DNA of 64,000 nucleotides. Origin: Enoplosus armatus (taxonomy: Eukaryota > Chordata > Actinopteri > Centrarchiformes > Enoplosidae). A program made the translations under genes and the position numbers. The notes beneath the pieces are model-generated. The model was not told the origin of the DNA. It saw only the letters and a program-made list of their open reading frames with translations, and did not search any database. The stretch covers positions 441,501-505,500 of the forward strand of contig NC_092198.1 in assembly GCF_043641665.1 (NCBI RefSeq), in the 5' to 3' direction. Shown here piece after piece: positions 22,142 through 34,544 of this stretch; within the stretch, counting starts at the first letter, position 1, and every line of letters starts with the position of its first letter.

Positions 22142-23640
22142 CGTTTCAGCTCTGAACTGAATCAAACCAGCAGAGGGAACCAGACTGATACAGAGGAGGT
22201 CAAAGGTGAAACTGGAGTAAACTGGAGGAGGAGGGACGTCCCATGCTGCTCTCAGCCAATCAGATTCCAGGCTGAAGGGGAGGAAAGAAGAAACAGCTCT
22301 TTGACAGGAAGGAACGAGGAGGAGGAGGAGGAGGAGGAGGGAGTGTTTGACTTTTATTGCATGTTTATTTAACCAAATGTTGTTTCAAAATTAGCAGTTT
22401 TTTATTCCGACATATTTATCATCACATTCAGACAGAAATCAGCAAATTTAAAGGATTTAAAGATTATACAGCTACACACACATTCCTGTTTCCATCACTT
22501 CAGAGGACATTACCTGCAGACTTACCCTAATCCCCCCCATTTTAACCTAACCTTACCCTAATCTTAAACCAAGTCTTTACCCCAACATTTACTGATTTAC
22601 ATTATGGGGACTTGCATTTTGCCCAAAAGGAAGGTGAGTCCCCACAACATGAGTAATACATGTCCACAAACACACACACACGTTTGTTTCATAAAAAAAC
22701 TTGAGTTGTGATTTAGGAAGGAATATTTTGTAATGTCATTTTTGTCTTTTTTGTAATGTTTTATGTGAGAAACATCTGTACTGATGTTTTCATTAGTGAT
22801 AAATCCTCTTGGGCCGACGCTTTATTTAAACAACATAACTATATGATCCATTCTGGACTCTAAACTCTAAACTGAACCTAAACGTCAGTCTAACCATAGT
22901 CCTATAACCAACGGGACAAACAGCAGAGACACAGCATTACATCAACAGCACTTGTCTGCAGCGCCTCCCTGTGGGGAAGAGCTCAAAGTGAGACTCTCTT
23001 TTTACTCAGGTTCAGGCGATTCCTCACATCCACGTTCAAGCTGGTGGATGAAGAACATTTTCCAGCAGAGTTTGTTCAGTAACTCTAAAAGCAGAAGAAG
23101 ACTCCCTTTACTTGAGTGAATCCACAGAACGTCTAGAGAAAGAAAAGAGTCCAGATGGAAGTGGCTCAGAAAGCTGCCGGTCTGGTTCCCTGCAGAGCTG
23201 CACGGAGGACGGGAGTTCCTGTCGGAGCAGTTTAGTGACGTCAGAGTGAGAGCTCCTCTCTTTTACACCCTCTCTGACAGACGAAGTGTCGCCACTAGTT
23301 TTATTTCTGAAGAGAATGAATTAGTTAAACAGACAAGGAATATGAAGCTGAGGCCCATTGAAACAAAGATGAGCTGCAGTCAGATCATCAAAGCTCATCG
23401 AAGGGTCAGTTCACAGAAGCAGTTTTGATCCATGCAGAGTTTAAGATTTCTGATTCCGTTTTATTAGTTTATCTTTTTTATTTATGTTGCATTATTATTT
23501 GTTTACATTTGCTCTGTCTAATTATCAGCTGATCAATCGATCTGTATGAAAGGTGAAGTTTGATTGATCCACAGACAGAAAATACATGAAGTAAAGAAAA
23601 GAGATTTATTTTTATTTGTTTGAAATATAATAACACACAC
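22141..23640. other. Noncoding region with a GTCCCCACA-type repeat
   Basis: About 22505-22690 is a recognisable fish repeat (CCTTACCCTAATC, TTACATTATGGGGACTTGCA, GTGAGTCCCCACAACATGAG, then a CA tail). The remainder holds a (GAG)n run at 22318-22340 and short unsupported ORFs. No gene is recognised. Confidence 0.5.
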
Positions 23641-23917
23641 ACCCAGCTGCAGAATGAGGTCTGTCTTCTTCTTCCTCCTCTTCATTCCTGTCGTTCCTGA
23701 GTCTCAGAGTTTCTCTCTGTTCAACCTGTTTCCTCGTCTCTGTTTCTATTCTTATCTCTCGTTGTCTCTTTGTTTGTATCTTTAGACAAACAGGAGACGA
23801 GACTCACTGAGCGAAAACAGAGCAAATAAATAATGAAACTGCTGTTAGACTCTGAAAAACCAAATCAATGCTCAAAAAACAGATAAAGTCACTGAAGCAG
23901 AGTGTAAAAAAGAGTGT

Positions 23918-24146
23918 GTTTAAAAATGTTTTACAGTTAAATGTTTTGAAGTTAAATGTTTTAAAGATCAATGTTTTACAGTTAAATGTTTTACAGTTAA
24001 ATGTTTTACAGTTAAATGTTTTAAAGGTAAATGTTTTACAGTTAAATGTTTTACAGTTAAATGTTTTACAGTTAAATGTTTTAAAGTTAAATGTTTTAAA
24101 GGTAAATGTTTTAAAGGTAAATGTTTAACAGTTAAATGTTTACAGT
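23918..24146. repeat. 15-bp tandem repeat (ATGTTTTACAGTTAA)
   Basis: About 15 copies of a 15-bp unit with AAGGT/AAGTT variants. The unit length gives one open frame (LNVLQ repeats), which is not a gene. Confidence 0.93.
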
Positions 24147-24149
24147 GAA

Positions 24150-24884
24150 ACGAGCCGACAGGTGTGACTCACCTGAGTGATGCTGCTGATCATCAACAGG
24201 TGAGATCAGATTTGTCGTCAGACAGAGGGAATGCAGCTGAACCACAGCCTGTTTCACTTCCTGTTCACCTGAACACACCTGATCACAGGTATCAGGTCCT
24301 CTGAAAACCACGTATATCCAGGACTTCCAGCCTGGTTTACACTCAGTCATCTGGTGTCTTTAATTGATCAATTTGGCTTTAAAACGGATCAATTATTATA
24401 TAAAACAGAAGATGAAAATGAGTAAAAAACAAAAACAACAACATTTTGAAGATCGGAGGATCACTGATACAGTAAATATGTCAAAGTCACACAACCTGGA
24501 CAAATTTGGTTTTCACTGGACAGAAATCAAACCTTTCAGACATTAAATGAAACTCAAAAAAATCACAAGAAATCAAAAAATATGAAATTATTATAACGTC
24601 ATGATGGATGTTACAAACTAAAACACCATAAAGAACAAAAAAGAACCCCCCCCCCCCCCCCCCCCATAAAAGTTAAATGTAAATAAATAGATAGAAGCAG
24701 CTAAAAAGCCAAATAATCAAACTGGGTCTGACACATTTACAGTAATGTTTATCAATGTTCCCGTTTAATCAATCAATCAATCAAAATCCCCAAAAATCAT
24801 TTTAATTCTTGGCGATGATGAAACACTGAATGTTTTCGTCGTTTTGTTTCATATCCTGATGGTCAGACTGATCGAACCACGCGG
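24150..24884. other. Noncoding DNA
   Basis: No exon seen. A 19-base C-run is at about 24647-24665. ORFs are short and without family motifs. Confidence 0.5.
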
Positions 24885-25062
24885 ACAGTTATATATATTT
24901 ATAGCACTTATCATAGTTATAGTAGTTATGATCATTATGATAGTTATAATAATAATGACACATATGATCGTGATGATAATTATGGTAGTTATAGTAGTTA
25001 TAATAGTTATGGTACTTATAGTAGTTGTAGAAGTTATACTAGTTATAATAGTTATAATAGTA
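24885..25062. repeat. TAGTTATAATAGTTATGATA-type AT-rich tandem repeat
   Basis: Degenerate 9-bp units of ATAGTTATA/ATGATAGTT. They give a hydrophobic false ORF (Ile/Val runs). Confidence 0.85.
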
Positions 25063-25299
25063 AATCAACCTGAAAAGACAAACTTTGTGAATATGGTGAA
25101 GAAAAACTTTTCAACCTCTTTTACTCTGATTTTCATTTGAACGTATTCAGTCATGTATTTAACACGTGTGAAGCTCTGTGATGAGAACTATCTTCCTGAG
25201 TTGAAATAAAGTTGAGTGAGCGTGAATGAGACTCAGACAGACGGGATGTGTGTGGAGGGTTGAACAAGTGAACAAACAGGTGGAGCAGGTTCACCCCCT

Positions 25300-25611
25300 C
25301 CCTCGCAGGAGTCGGTCGGACCGGTCGGACCTTCGCTCCTCCCTCCCTTAGGAGGTTCAGGGTATAAAATGTTGAGGATGCGGATCAGAGCGTCACAGCT
25401 GGACGGGCGCTGCTGATCCTCTTTGGTCCAGTGGTTCTCGACAGTTCAACAGTACTGACCCCACGTTTGTGAAATGTTTAGGACCACTGGATCACATGAA
25501 GGAACTCTCATCTGGAAAACATCTGGATGCTTTCACCGGTCTGAGGACTCAGTGGACTCCAGCTGCTGATCGAACAACGCTTTGCTTTCTGAAATCACAG
25601 CAGACCTTCAG
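25300..25611 (+). promoter_or_regulatory. TATA promoter with a noncoding exon, gene unknown
   Basis: TATAAAA at 25363-25369 follows a GC-rich stretch with repeated CGGACCGGTCGGACC. About 30 bp downstream, a leader of about 215 nt runs to a donor, CTTCAG|GTGGGC, at 25611. No ORF of note is in the exon and no partner exon is identified, so this may start a noncoding RNA, an unrecognised gene, or a dead copy. Confidence 0.4.
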
Positions 25612-27540
25612 GTGGGCTGATATCTTCTCTTCCAGCAGCTAAAGTCACATTTCTGTCTTTAACTTCCTTTTCCTGTTCGATGTTTTGTTTGCTGTGTAAG
25701 TTGTTTATTGTTTTTTTCATCAAAAACGAAAGAAATCTCACTTCATCGCTGTTCACGTGTTGATTTATTTTACATGTATTACTTGATTTAACAAATAAAG
25801 TGTCAGTCATCATAGTTTATCTACTGCAGGAAGTTTCAATTCCTGAACTTGAAATTTACTTAAATACGTTTTTACATCACTCTGTAAAAGTAGATTAAAT
25901 CCTTGTCTCTGATTGGCTGTGATTGATCATGTGATCACTTACCTCAGTTTCAGGCCCCAAAACTTCTCAGTTTCCTAAAAGCAACAACAGCTCAGCAGCA
26001 GAAAATGTTTCTCGTGTCATGTTTATGATGCAGTTTCAAAGGTTTTGATGTAGTTAAGTTTCAGAGTTAATAAATACCCAACAAACTCTGATGACTTTGT
26101 AATGTATTTATTATAAATATGCTGAAACAATCCATTGAAATGTTCTTTTCCAAACAGACCTCAGATCTTCAGAGATTGACTTTGTTGTTGTAAGAAGGCA
26201 TTAAAGGGTTAATACCATATTTATCATAATGTCTCTATGACTGAAAACTAAACGTGATTATAAATTGAAGCCTGATAACCACTTTAGTAATAATATGTTA
26301 TTTGCTAGATATATATTGATTTTATTTATTTATTTATCCATGTTGCAGGTAATACTTCTGACAAATAAACATGTAATAAATGCTTTATAACACACCATAA
26401 AGTAGTTGCAATAGACATGTTTAAGAGTTTATTAATGTTCAGTATTTATTTTGTTTTATTACTATAGTATCATTAATTATCTGTTCATCCAGCAGCGTCT
26501 GCTTCTGTCTGCAGGAGGAGTTACAGGTGTTAACAGATACATGAATGCTAAACGGGGGACTTAAATAAAAGGGATGCCCCTATAATCCACACAATAATAA
26601 AATAGAGTCAGGAACATTATGATGAACAGATTTAGACAAACAGAAAGTAGAAAAACAAGGAGTGAGAACAAAGTATGAACAACGCAAATAATTAAAAAGT
26701 GGATGTGGAACATGAGATCTGAAATATAAATATTGTAAAGGTTAAAAATACAGACGTAAAGTGTAAAATATAAAACTAAAGTGTGAGTAAATATATTTTA
26801 ATGAAAAGTGAATATCACTATCATATACAAAGTTATATGTATAAGTTATACATTATGATAAATGTGATGTTATTTCATTGTATATTTGTCATCACTGTGA
26901 TTTTAGGATTTTTTTTATAAAAGGTAAAAGTAAATAAAATAATTGGGCAAATCAATAGTGGTCCTGCTCATAATAATAATAACAGCTGATGTTTTTCTGT
27001 GTTTAAACAAAAGTCCGTTTGTAGAAAACTACAGAAAAACTGTACTTTTCCTGTTTGTGGAGGGACAAATGTCCAGCGTGTCCCCGAGAAGAGATGTCTC
27101 ATCAAAATGTCTTTTATTTCACTGTGATGAAGAAATCTGTGCAGATGCTTGACCGTTCACTTTAGGTGTTAATGCTCTCGCTACTGTTGAACAGCGGCTC
27201 ATCATTGAAAAAGGTGCCGTCCATTAACAAGAGTTTCATTGATTTCGACCATTTCGACCATTAAAGGGTTAAAGATAGATGATAGATGACACTGTGTGAC
27301 TGTAACATGAACAGCTGTTTCATTTGCTTCAAGAAGGTTTCAAATCTCACATTCTGATGAAACGTCACTTTATTTATTTATTTATTTGGCCAAAAAACAA
27401 ACATTCAATCACTAGAAAAGAAAGTTGCAAGAAAGTTTGAACAACAACAAACAACAACCCAACACAAGTCTGAACTTAACAAACCTGGGTGTTTAATGTT
27501 AAAACTAACAGTAATTGTAAATACTGAAAATACTAATACT
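25612..27540. other. AT-rich DNA, no gene seen
   Basis: Noncoding on inspection. A (TTTA)n run is near 26322-26336. Short ORFs at 25595-25813 (minus) and 26943-27152 (plus) have no motif or splice support. Confidence 0.5.
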
Positions 27541-27569
27541 AATATCCACATGCTGCCCAGCACACAGGA

Positions 27570-27682
27570 AGTTGGCTGCTTCCACTTCCTGTTTTCAGTA
27601 TAAAAGGCTGCCTCAACCTTCAGCTCATCTTTTGGGCAGATGGCTCAGCAGCAGCAGCATGTGGAGAAACAAAGAAAACCAG
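27570..27682 (+). promoter_or_regulatory. TATA promoter and small Gln-rich first exon, gene unknown
   Basis: CACTTCCTG (ETS-like) lies just before TATAAAA at 27599-27605. About 35 bp downstream an ATG at 27640 opens a 14-codon exon (MAQQQQHVEKQRKP plus one base) that ends in donor G|GTAAAC. No following exon is found. The layout resembles the cassette at 37110-37189. Confidence 0.35.
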
Positions 27683-28436
27683 GTAAACTATTTTAACACA
27701 TTTCAAACCAGTCTGGTAAACGATCATGAACTGTTCACACTCAACTTGGAAACATAATACTGTTTATACTGCAAACCAGAATACAAATACACATCCTCAA
27801 CCGAAAGTTGACACTCAAACACACAGTTGAAAGTCACACTGTCACAATACTGCTATTTTCAAGTTTGAAAAGAAAACATGAAATAAATAATTCATGATAA
27901 ATTATTTACAGAGCAAATTCTTTTGATTTATTTATCCGAAACATAGTTAGGACACCCTCAATCATTAGACCCTTGATTTGGATGAGGACAAACTCCCCCC
28001 AAAGAACTGTAGGCGGGATGGTACGTATGGTTTGAAGGAATTCAGATTTATACTTTTATAAACAGCGCTCTACATTTACACATTTTTAGGGACACTGCTA
28101 TTTATTAAAATGTATGAATTATGTATTTATTAAAACAGTCTAAAGCTCAGCTTCATTCCCCTAGAGGCTGGAATGTGCATTACACGCCACTACACCACAA
28201 TCCTTTGTCAAAATAAACCGGACATTTTAGTTTTCATTTATTCGGTTACTCAAGTACATTTCTTTGAGTTTGATTGTCCTCACAAACACTGTCCGCACAC
28301 GGTGTCCTCACAAACACTGTCCACACAGAACACACACAAGCTAAACTACAACCGGACCCTGACCTCTGACCTCTCAGCTGTTGTTATTTTACTTGTATTA
28401 CCAGAAGCAGTATTTGTAGTAGTATCACTATTAGAA

Positions 28437-28735
28437 GTGATAATAATGAACTTTATCTGTATAACACATTTTAAAACAAAGGTACAAAGTCTTTACAGGG
28501 ACAAATGAGTAAAAAGGCTTTTAAAGAAAAGTGTTTTGGAAGCTAAAGTCTATTTGAAGAAGAGGTTTAAAAGCAGACACCATCTGTGGCAGCCTGAGGT
28601 TCTGGAGGTTCTGGTCCCCTCTGTTAGGAACTGAGGACTGAGGAACAGACTGAAGGGCCCCGCCCGGGATCTCAGGCTGCATTCTGCCTCATAAGAAACC
28701 AACATGTCCAAAACATAGTCGTGTACCACTGTGAT
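28437..28735. repeat. Teleost interspersed repeat (GAACTTTATCTGTATAACAC type)
   Basis: Begins ATAATGAACTTTATCTGTAT, passes through GTCTTTACAGGGACAAATGA, CAGCCTGAGGTTCTGGAGG, and GGAACAGACTGAAGGGCCCC, a layout I know from many fish intergenic regions. The class is not assigned. Confidence 0.55.
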
Positions 28736-28739
28736 CAAC

Positions 28740-29830
28740 ACTGCAGCTTCATCACATCTCTCAGTGCTGAGCTGGTCATCAGTTCATTAGATGGTCAGTA
28801 AGCACCATCTGGTGGACAGACAGTAGAACTACACCATCTTATCACTGACTGGGTTTCTGACAGCTGTTGGACTGGTTCTGACGTCACTCTGATGTTTTTA
28901 TAGACTTGGTCTCTGAAGTTATGAGGGTGTAACTGCATCCTCAGATCAACAGACTCCAGGACTGAAGAGGAAGAAACCAGCAGCGCCTTCTGTTTCCTGG
29001 ACACATGAAGGTGAACAGTGTCTGTAAATTGACCTGAAGTCAGTTCAGCAAGTGAGAATCCCACCAGAGGAATCTGTAAATGTCTGATAATCAGGATCAC
29101 TTTGATCACATTGTGTTGTCTCACTGTTTGACTGTACAGTAGAAATGTTTCTTGATGCTGATCGGCTGTTTCATAATATCTGTTTGAAATATGCTGTAAA
29201 ACTTGATGTACAATGATTTTAGAAAGATTTACATGTAATATTGTTGACGTTTCTCAAGTAGAATCAACAGCAGTTTGATTGTAATCTGAGCTCACGTCAT
29301 CGGTGACAAAAATGTGTCTGAACTGGTCTGACAGCTTGGATCAACTCGGCTTTAACTGTTAATAATCTGAAGATTAGTGTTAACTGTTAAAATACAGCCT
29401 CCTTCCAACACTGAGACTGACTTGGTCATCACAGTCCAGGTCTCAACTGTCCCAGAGGCTTCAAAATCCTTTCTAGATGGACCAGAGCCGTCAGGGGCCC
29501 CCACAAGAAAACAAAATGTGAACTATCCAGTGTCTCTCTAATTTAAATACTTTAAAGATAAATATTAAGACTTTTTGGGTGCACTGTATCAAATTTTTAC
29601 AATCTAACAAAAAAATAATTTAGTGGACAACATACTGTATTTATGGGTGAATCTGGGGGCTGGGTAACACATTTTGGGGTTGTCAGATCCTGTTCAGGGC
29701 TCCAGCAAGGTTTCTGTCAGCCCTCAGTATTTGTGTCGTGTTAGTGACAGTAATGAGAAGAAATGTGTCCTGTGATGTAAAGCTTGTTGTAATGAATGAG
29801 CGTGTCGCTGTGTTTGTGTGAAGGTGGGGG
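28740..29830. other. Noncoding DNA upstream of the NLR-like fragment
   Basis: No exon supported. An open frame on the minus strand at 28795-29124 (109 codons) has no recognised domain. Confidence 0.4.
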
Positions 29831-29837
29831 CTCTGCT

Positions 29838-30222
29838 ATGAATCAGTGTGAGGAGACGGAGGAGGGAGTCCCTCCCTCTAAAACCGCTCTGTATGGAGAC
29901 CAGGACAGCCAGACCAGAGCTCAGAGGTGACGTGAGGATCTCTAACTGTCCATGACTCTTCTCCATGTCAGAGCTCAGCTCTCAAATCACTCTAACATCA
30001 TTATTCCCACTCAAAGCTCTGTGTGTGTTGTGTTGAAGGCCAGAGCAGCAGAGACCAGACTCTGCTGGACTTGGAGCTGGAGCTGGACCTGGACCCAGCT
30101 GTATGTCCATCAAGAGTGACCGCTCTATGAAGAAACTTATTCACTTCAAAGTTGGACACCACTCAGCTGATCAATGGTCAGACTGTGAGACGTTAGTGTC
30201 TGTTACTGTCCATCTCTCCTGA
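29838..30222 (+). pseudogene. NLRC3-like (fish NLR-C) N-terminal exons, remnant
   Basis: Exon 29838-29926 reads MNQCEETEEGVPPSKTALYG and on to TRAQ, followed by AG|GTGACG. The next exon begins at 30039 after GTTGAAG and reads PEQQRPDSAG, PGPSCMSIKSDRSM, then stops at 30220-30222. Family knowledge: these Ser/Pro-rich N-terminal exons (EEGVPPSKT..., DSQ.KAQRPEQQRP..., PSCVSMKSD.SM) precede the FISNA and NACHT domains of the large fish NLR-C receptor family, which are cytosolic immune sensors. Neither FISNA nor NACHT follows; LINE and Tc1 debris starts at 30.75 kb. A second copy of the acceptor region (TCAAAGCTCTGTGTGTGT) lies at about 30513. Most likely a broken copy, though a gene with distant exons is not fully excluded. 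Confidence 0.6.
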
Positions 30223-30749
30223 TGAGGTTTGATGTCTTTATATAAATCACTTCCTACAGTTTTCAAAATCATGTCACACATTAATCAGTCTCAGTACAGA
30301 AAATAAAATCTGAGCAGTAAAAGCTGCTGCTGCCTTCAAGGAGCTTTAATTCCCAGGAATGACACAACTTCATTCATTCACTGTCGTCTTACACATTGTA
30401 CACCTCGTTGGACTGTAACTATTAGTTACTTTTAGGGTTAAACCTGTTGATGACGTTCCCATAACAAAACTGTTGATAAAGTGTTTTCCTGACTTCACCA
30501 TTACTGTCAGTCAAAGCTCTGTGTGTGTCGTGTAGAAGCAAGAAGCAGCAGCAGAGACCAGCAGAAGCGTGTTTAAGAGTACATCACTGAAGACCTGATT
30601 AAATACATGTATACTAAATGTATTTGTGGGTAGTCGTTGGCGACAAAAATAATACTTTAAAAACAACAGACAGGAAGCTCAAGTTTCCTACCAGAAATAT
30701 AATGACATCTCTGAGGCCTGTTGTGGTCCTACTTTCAGAAGATCAGGTG

Positions 30750-31125
30750 ATCATGTTTAAGCTGACTGTGCCGTGGGAAGATTGGATCAGAGGTCCACGA
30801 GAGGAAGAAGGCCAAATATCAGGTGCTGGTAGAGCAGAGTCAGGGGCAGGGATGGAGAACTTGTGTACCGATAGAAGGGGGATGTACAGGCTTCGCTTGC
30901 TGCTCACTCGCCAGAACATTCACTCTGCTGGGCGTCATGGGGGTGACAAGGAAGAGAGCATTCAGGACCATATCTGAGGCTGCAGATGGCTCTCGATCAG
31001 AAGGAGCGATCCATAGAGCTACTGGGATGTTTGGCTTAGCCAGTGATGCCCCAGTAACAGACTGGACAGACTGGACAGGTGGGAGGGATACTTCCTGGTT
31101 GTCACTCAACTATCATCAATTGAAT
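30750..31125 (+). mobile_element. LINE fragment (C-terminal end of the ORF2-type protein)
   Basis: The broken frame reads VPWEDWI, ERKKAKYQVL, GWRTCVPIEGGCTGFACCSL and LLGVMGVTRKRA. This matches a conserved segment found after the reverse transcriptase in many fish LINE polyproteins (VPWEER..., GW....PIEVGCRGFAGRSL..LGV.G..KK.A). It is cut off and shifted between frames. Confidence 0.6.
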
Positions 31126-31139
31126 CGATGTCTTCTGAG

Positions 31140-31795
31140 CCAGCTGAGCCATGGTAACAATGCCAGTTTGTTTTAGCCGTGTGCCAGGAGAACGTTACCT
31201 GCCTGACTGCATTATGCCAACTGTAAAGTTTGGGGGAGGAGGGATAATGCTATGGGGTTGTTTTTCTGCGGTTGGCCTAGGCCCCTTACTTCCAGTGAAG
31301 GGAAATCTTAATGCTTCATCTTACCAAGTCATTTTGGACAATTCTATGCTTCCAACTTTGTGGAAACAGTTTGGGGAAGGCCCTTATCTGTTCCAGCATG
31401 ACTGTGCCCCAGTGCACAAAGCAAGGTCCATAAAGACATGGTTGGATGAGTTTGGTGTGGAAGAACTTGACTGGCCCGCACAGAGCCCTGACCTCAACCC
31501 CATTGAACACCTTTAGGATGAACTAGAACGGAGATTGCGAGCCAGGCCCTCTCGTCCAACATCAGTGTCTGACCTCACAAATGCTCTTCTGGATGATTGG
31601 GCAAAACTTCCCACAGACACGCTCCAAAATCTTGTAGAAAGCCTTCCCAGAAGAGTGGAAGCTGTTATAGCTGCAAAGGGGGGACCGACTTCATATTAAT
31701 GCCTATGAATTTGGAATGGGATGTCGTAAAAGCTCCTGAAGGTGTAATGTGTAGGTGGCCCAATACTTTTGTCCATATAGTCTATGTGTATGAAT
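31140..31795 (+). mobile_element. Tc1/mariner transposon, 5'-truncated, inactive
   Basis: The frame from about 31175 holds the C-terminal half of a Tc1 transposase: [27 protein letters not shown] (second catalytic Asp) and [15 protein letters not shown] (third catalytic Glu). Directly after EHL, a TAG at 31514-31516 replaces the usual Trp; homology resumes (DELERRLRARP to about 31690). The first catalytic Asp and the DNA-binding domain are missing. The 3' end (CCAATACTTTTGTCCATATA, about 31760-31785) is a typical Tc1 terminal sequence. It is wedged between the LINE and gypsy remnants. Confidence 0.85.
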
Positions 31796-33470
31796 GGAGG
31801 ACCCAGGTCCAACACAATGTCCAGCAGGATCACATGTAGTCGCAACAACAACAGGATGGCTTTTCCCTGGCAGATGGAAGTTTAGGGAGAGCCACAAAAT
31901 GGACAGTTTTAGAGAAACAGTCAACAATGGTGAGAATGATTGTGTTACTTTTGGAGGGCTGGGGACCCGTCACAAAGTCCAGAGCAACGTGGGACCAGGG
32001 ACAACCCGGGACAGGTAGGGGTTGGAGCAGCCCAGATGGAGGATGGTGAAAGGATTTTCCTCGGGCACATACCGTGCAGGCGGAGACAAAGGTGTGAGTG
32101 TCAGCTTCCATAGACTGGAGGACCTGGGAGTAGAATGAATCAGGTACGTATAAATGGTTCTGTGGGGTTAGGGTTAGGGTTGTGTGGGGGTCTGGAGAGA
32201 AACTGAGTGCAGGGAAGAAGTGGAGCCTGGAGACGACCAGCCTTCTCTCTGCGCCGCTCACGCAGCCAATTATCTACCTTGATGACCAGGGCAACAGGAC
32301 TCAAAACTGTTCATTGCAAGAAGTCAGTTCATCCTTTAACTGATCATTTAAACCACTCCAGAAAACCCAACATAACGCCTTGTCCTTCCACCTGCTGTCT
32401 GCTGCTAGCGGGCGAAACTCCACGGAAAAGTCTGCCACACTCCTACAGCCCTGATGGAGCTTTAGCAGACGTTTAGCAGCGTTACCGTGATGGCCAGGGT
32501 GGTCAAAAACACTTCACTTTATTTACAAATTCCACAAAGGGCAGTGCAGTTACTGTGTGATTGCTGTTTTCAGCCTCTGCCCAAGCCAACACTCTCCCTC
32601 TTAACAATCCCACCACATAATGTACTTTGGACTGGTCCAAGGGAAAAGTCAACGACTGCTGACTGAAAACCAAGGAGCACTGCAGAAAAAAACCTCAACG
32701 CTTGTCCAGGTCTCCAGTGAAGGGTTCCGTGTCCAAAGCGTGGGATTCCCGTTGTGGAGGGTATACGGAGGATGGCTGAGCTTGAGGCAGCGGGGCGACA
32801 GGAGCTGGCGGAGCGAGTTGAGGTTAGTTAAGTCACTTGATTAGCCAAATGATTGAGCTCGTTTACCAGTGTTTGGTTGCTGTCAGCAAGGCCCCGGAGA
32901 ATCTGGTCGTGCTGTCCCAGTAGTGCTCCCTGACTGGAGATTGCCTGTTGAAAGGGAGTGACTTCCAGGTTGGCGTCCGCTGGGTCCATGCTTGGCCAGA
33001 TCATTCTGTTATGTTCTAGCTTAGAGAGGGACCCAAAAGCAGAGTTGAGAGAAGGCTGGTTGAATGTTCTAAAAAGGTTTGAATTGTAAGATGAGGTGAT
33101 AGATGAAGCAGTGGACCTGAGGCACAGGCAGACAAAAGTTAGTCAGGAACTCCAAACAAAAACTCACGACACACACGATCAACTTCAGAGGAACAAAGTT
33201 TGGCCTTAACGCTGTTACCACGTGAGAAACTGAAAGATCTGGTGAAGACTAGAGTGAAGAGCCAGGGTTTAAGTATTGCAGGTCTGGATTAGTGGATGGT
33301 GAACAGGTGTGAAGGATGAAAGACAGCCGGAGATGATCGAAGCCACGCCCAGACACACAGAGAGAGACTGACAGGGAACTGATGAGACACTCCTGGGGAA
33401 AAACAGTGGAGCACAAGGGGATCAGGAGGAGAGCCCAGTTGACTACTTTACATTTGATAAAATGAAATAA
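31790..33470 (-). mobile_element. Sushi-like Ty3/gypsy retrotransposon remnant (gag joined to integrase)
   Basis: On the minus strand, a gag start at 32987-32989 (MDPADANLEVTPFQQAISSQ) leads through a frameshifted gag with LNDQLKDELTS and [11 protein letters not shown] (to about 32240). Soon after comes the integrase: [12 protein letters not shown] (zinc-binding part) and [18 protein letters not shown] (catalytic Asp), ending near 31790 in a mutated second Asp block. Protease, reverse transcriptase and RNase H are missing, so a large internal deletion fused gag to integrase. Several stops break the frames. DNA from 33000 to about 33470 is probably leader and LTR, but no exact LTR end is seen. 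Confidence 0.8.
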
Positions 33471-34540
33471 ATACATTTAACATATTAGAGTATTTGATAC
33501 TGTTTATTGTTTACTTTAAGTTAAATATTTATCTGTAAATCAGAGCACCTGTTGGCTTTTACTCCGACTGATTGAAAACAAGCCTATATCATTTAACTCC
33601 ATGTTGATATAATGTAATATAATATACACCTAAAATTATTAAAACTGATAACCATTGGTGTACATATCTGTATGTTATATCGGGGGCTGGGAGGCTTGGA
33701 GTGCTGTGTTCTAAAAAGTCTGTCACTTTTAGCCTAATAAAATGACAAAAATCACCCAAAAAACAAGCAAAGATGGACTCGCCAGTCGTCGATATGTTCG
33801 TCCAATCGGCCTACATTTACATAATTCATTGTTGGATAAAATCAACGTTTGTCATAATATGATGGATCACATTAGCTGGTGAAGTCATTTGGCAAGCTAG
33901 TCAACTAACAGATCCACTCAGGTAGGATTTTGCTAGCAATAACGTTAGCGAGCAAACAAGCTAAGGTAAGCCAGCTAGCTGTAAGCTACACTGCATGGAT
34001 CAGGTGTTGGTTGGTTCGTATCGTTAGCTGATAAGGTGATTTGCAAACAGCAAGCTAGCCAATGTACCAGCCAGATCAGCCCCGGGAGTTTGGATGACAT
34101 TATCCACTCAAGACAGTATTTTGCTACCTTAGCTGGTTAGCAATTCGGCTGCATTAGCAAGCAAGCTACGTGGAGTACTCTGTGTTTTGGTGGGTTAGCT
34201 AGTGTTGCACTCTTGGGACTGTAGGGGAGCTGAACATGAAGCTGTTGGAGAGGCTAAGCACGCGAGAGCGCATAACCTCACGTCTCACGTCGGTTTGATA
34301 AATAATAATACATCATAATTTAGTAGTTGATTATATTTTGTATTATTAATCTGAATTACTAAAGTTATCAGATGAATACAAAATGCTAATTCAATAAATA
34401 CAAACTCAAACTAGTACAGTATTTGAGTAAATGTAGTTACTTACTTTCCACCACTGCTCCTCAGCTCCTCCCTCTGAGTGTCAGACACTCAGAAGAAACA
34501 GACTGATTCTGGACCTGCTTCACCTGCCATATACTACCTC
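33471..34540. other. Noncoding DNA rich in GCTAGC/TTAGCTAGC words
   Basis: No gene seen. From about 33880 to 34200 the words TAGC, GCTAGC and TTAGCT recur far more than nearby, without a strict period. Confidence 0.4.
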
Positions 34541-34544
34541 ACTA

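Noticed and set aside
23246..23428. 60-codon ORF (MRAPLFYTLSDRRSVATSFI...)
   Set aside because: Superficially protein-like, but short, single and without splice or family support.
32160..32185. GGTTAGGGTTAGGGTT, possible interstitial telomere repeat
   Set aside because: Only two to three units, inside the gypsy remnant; too short to indicate a fusion point.
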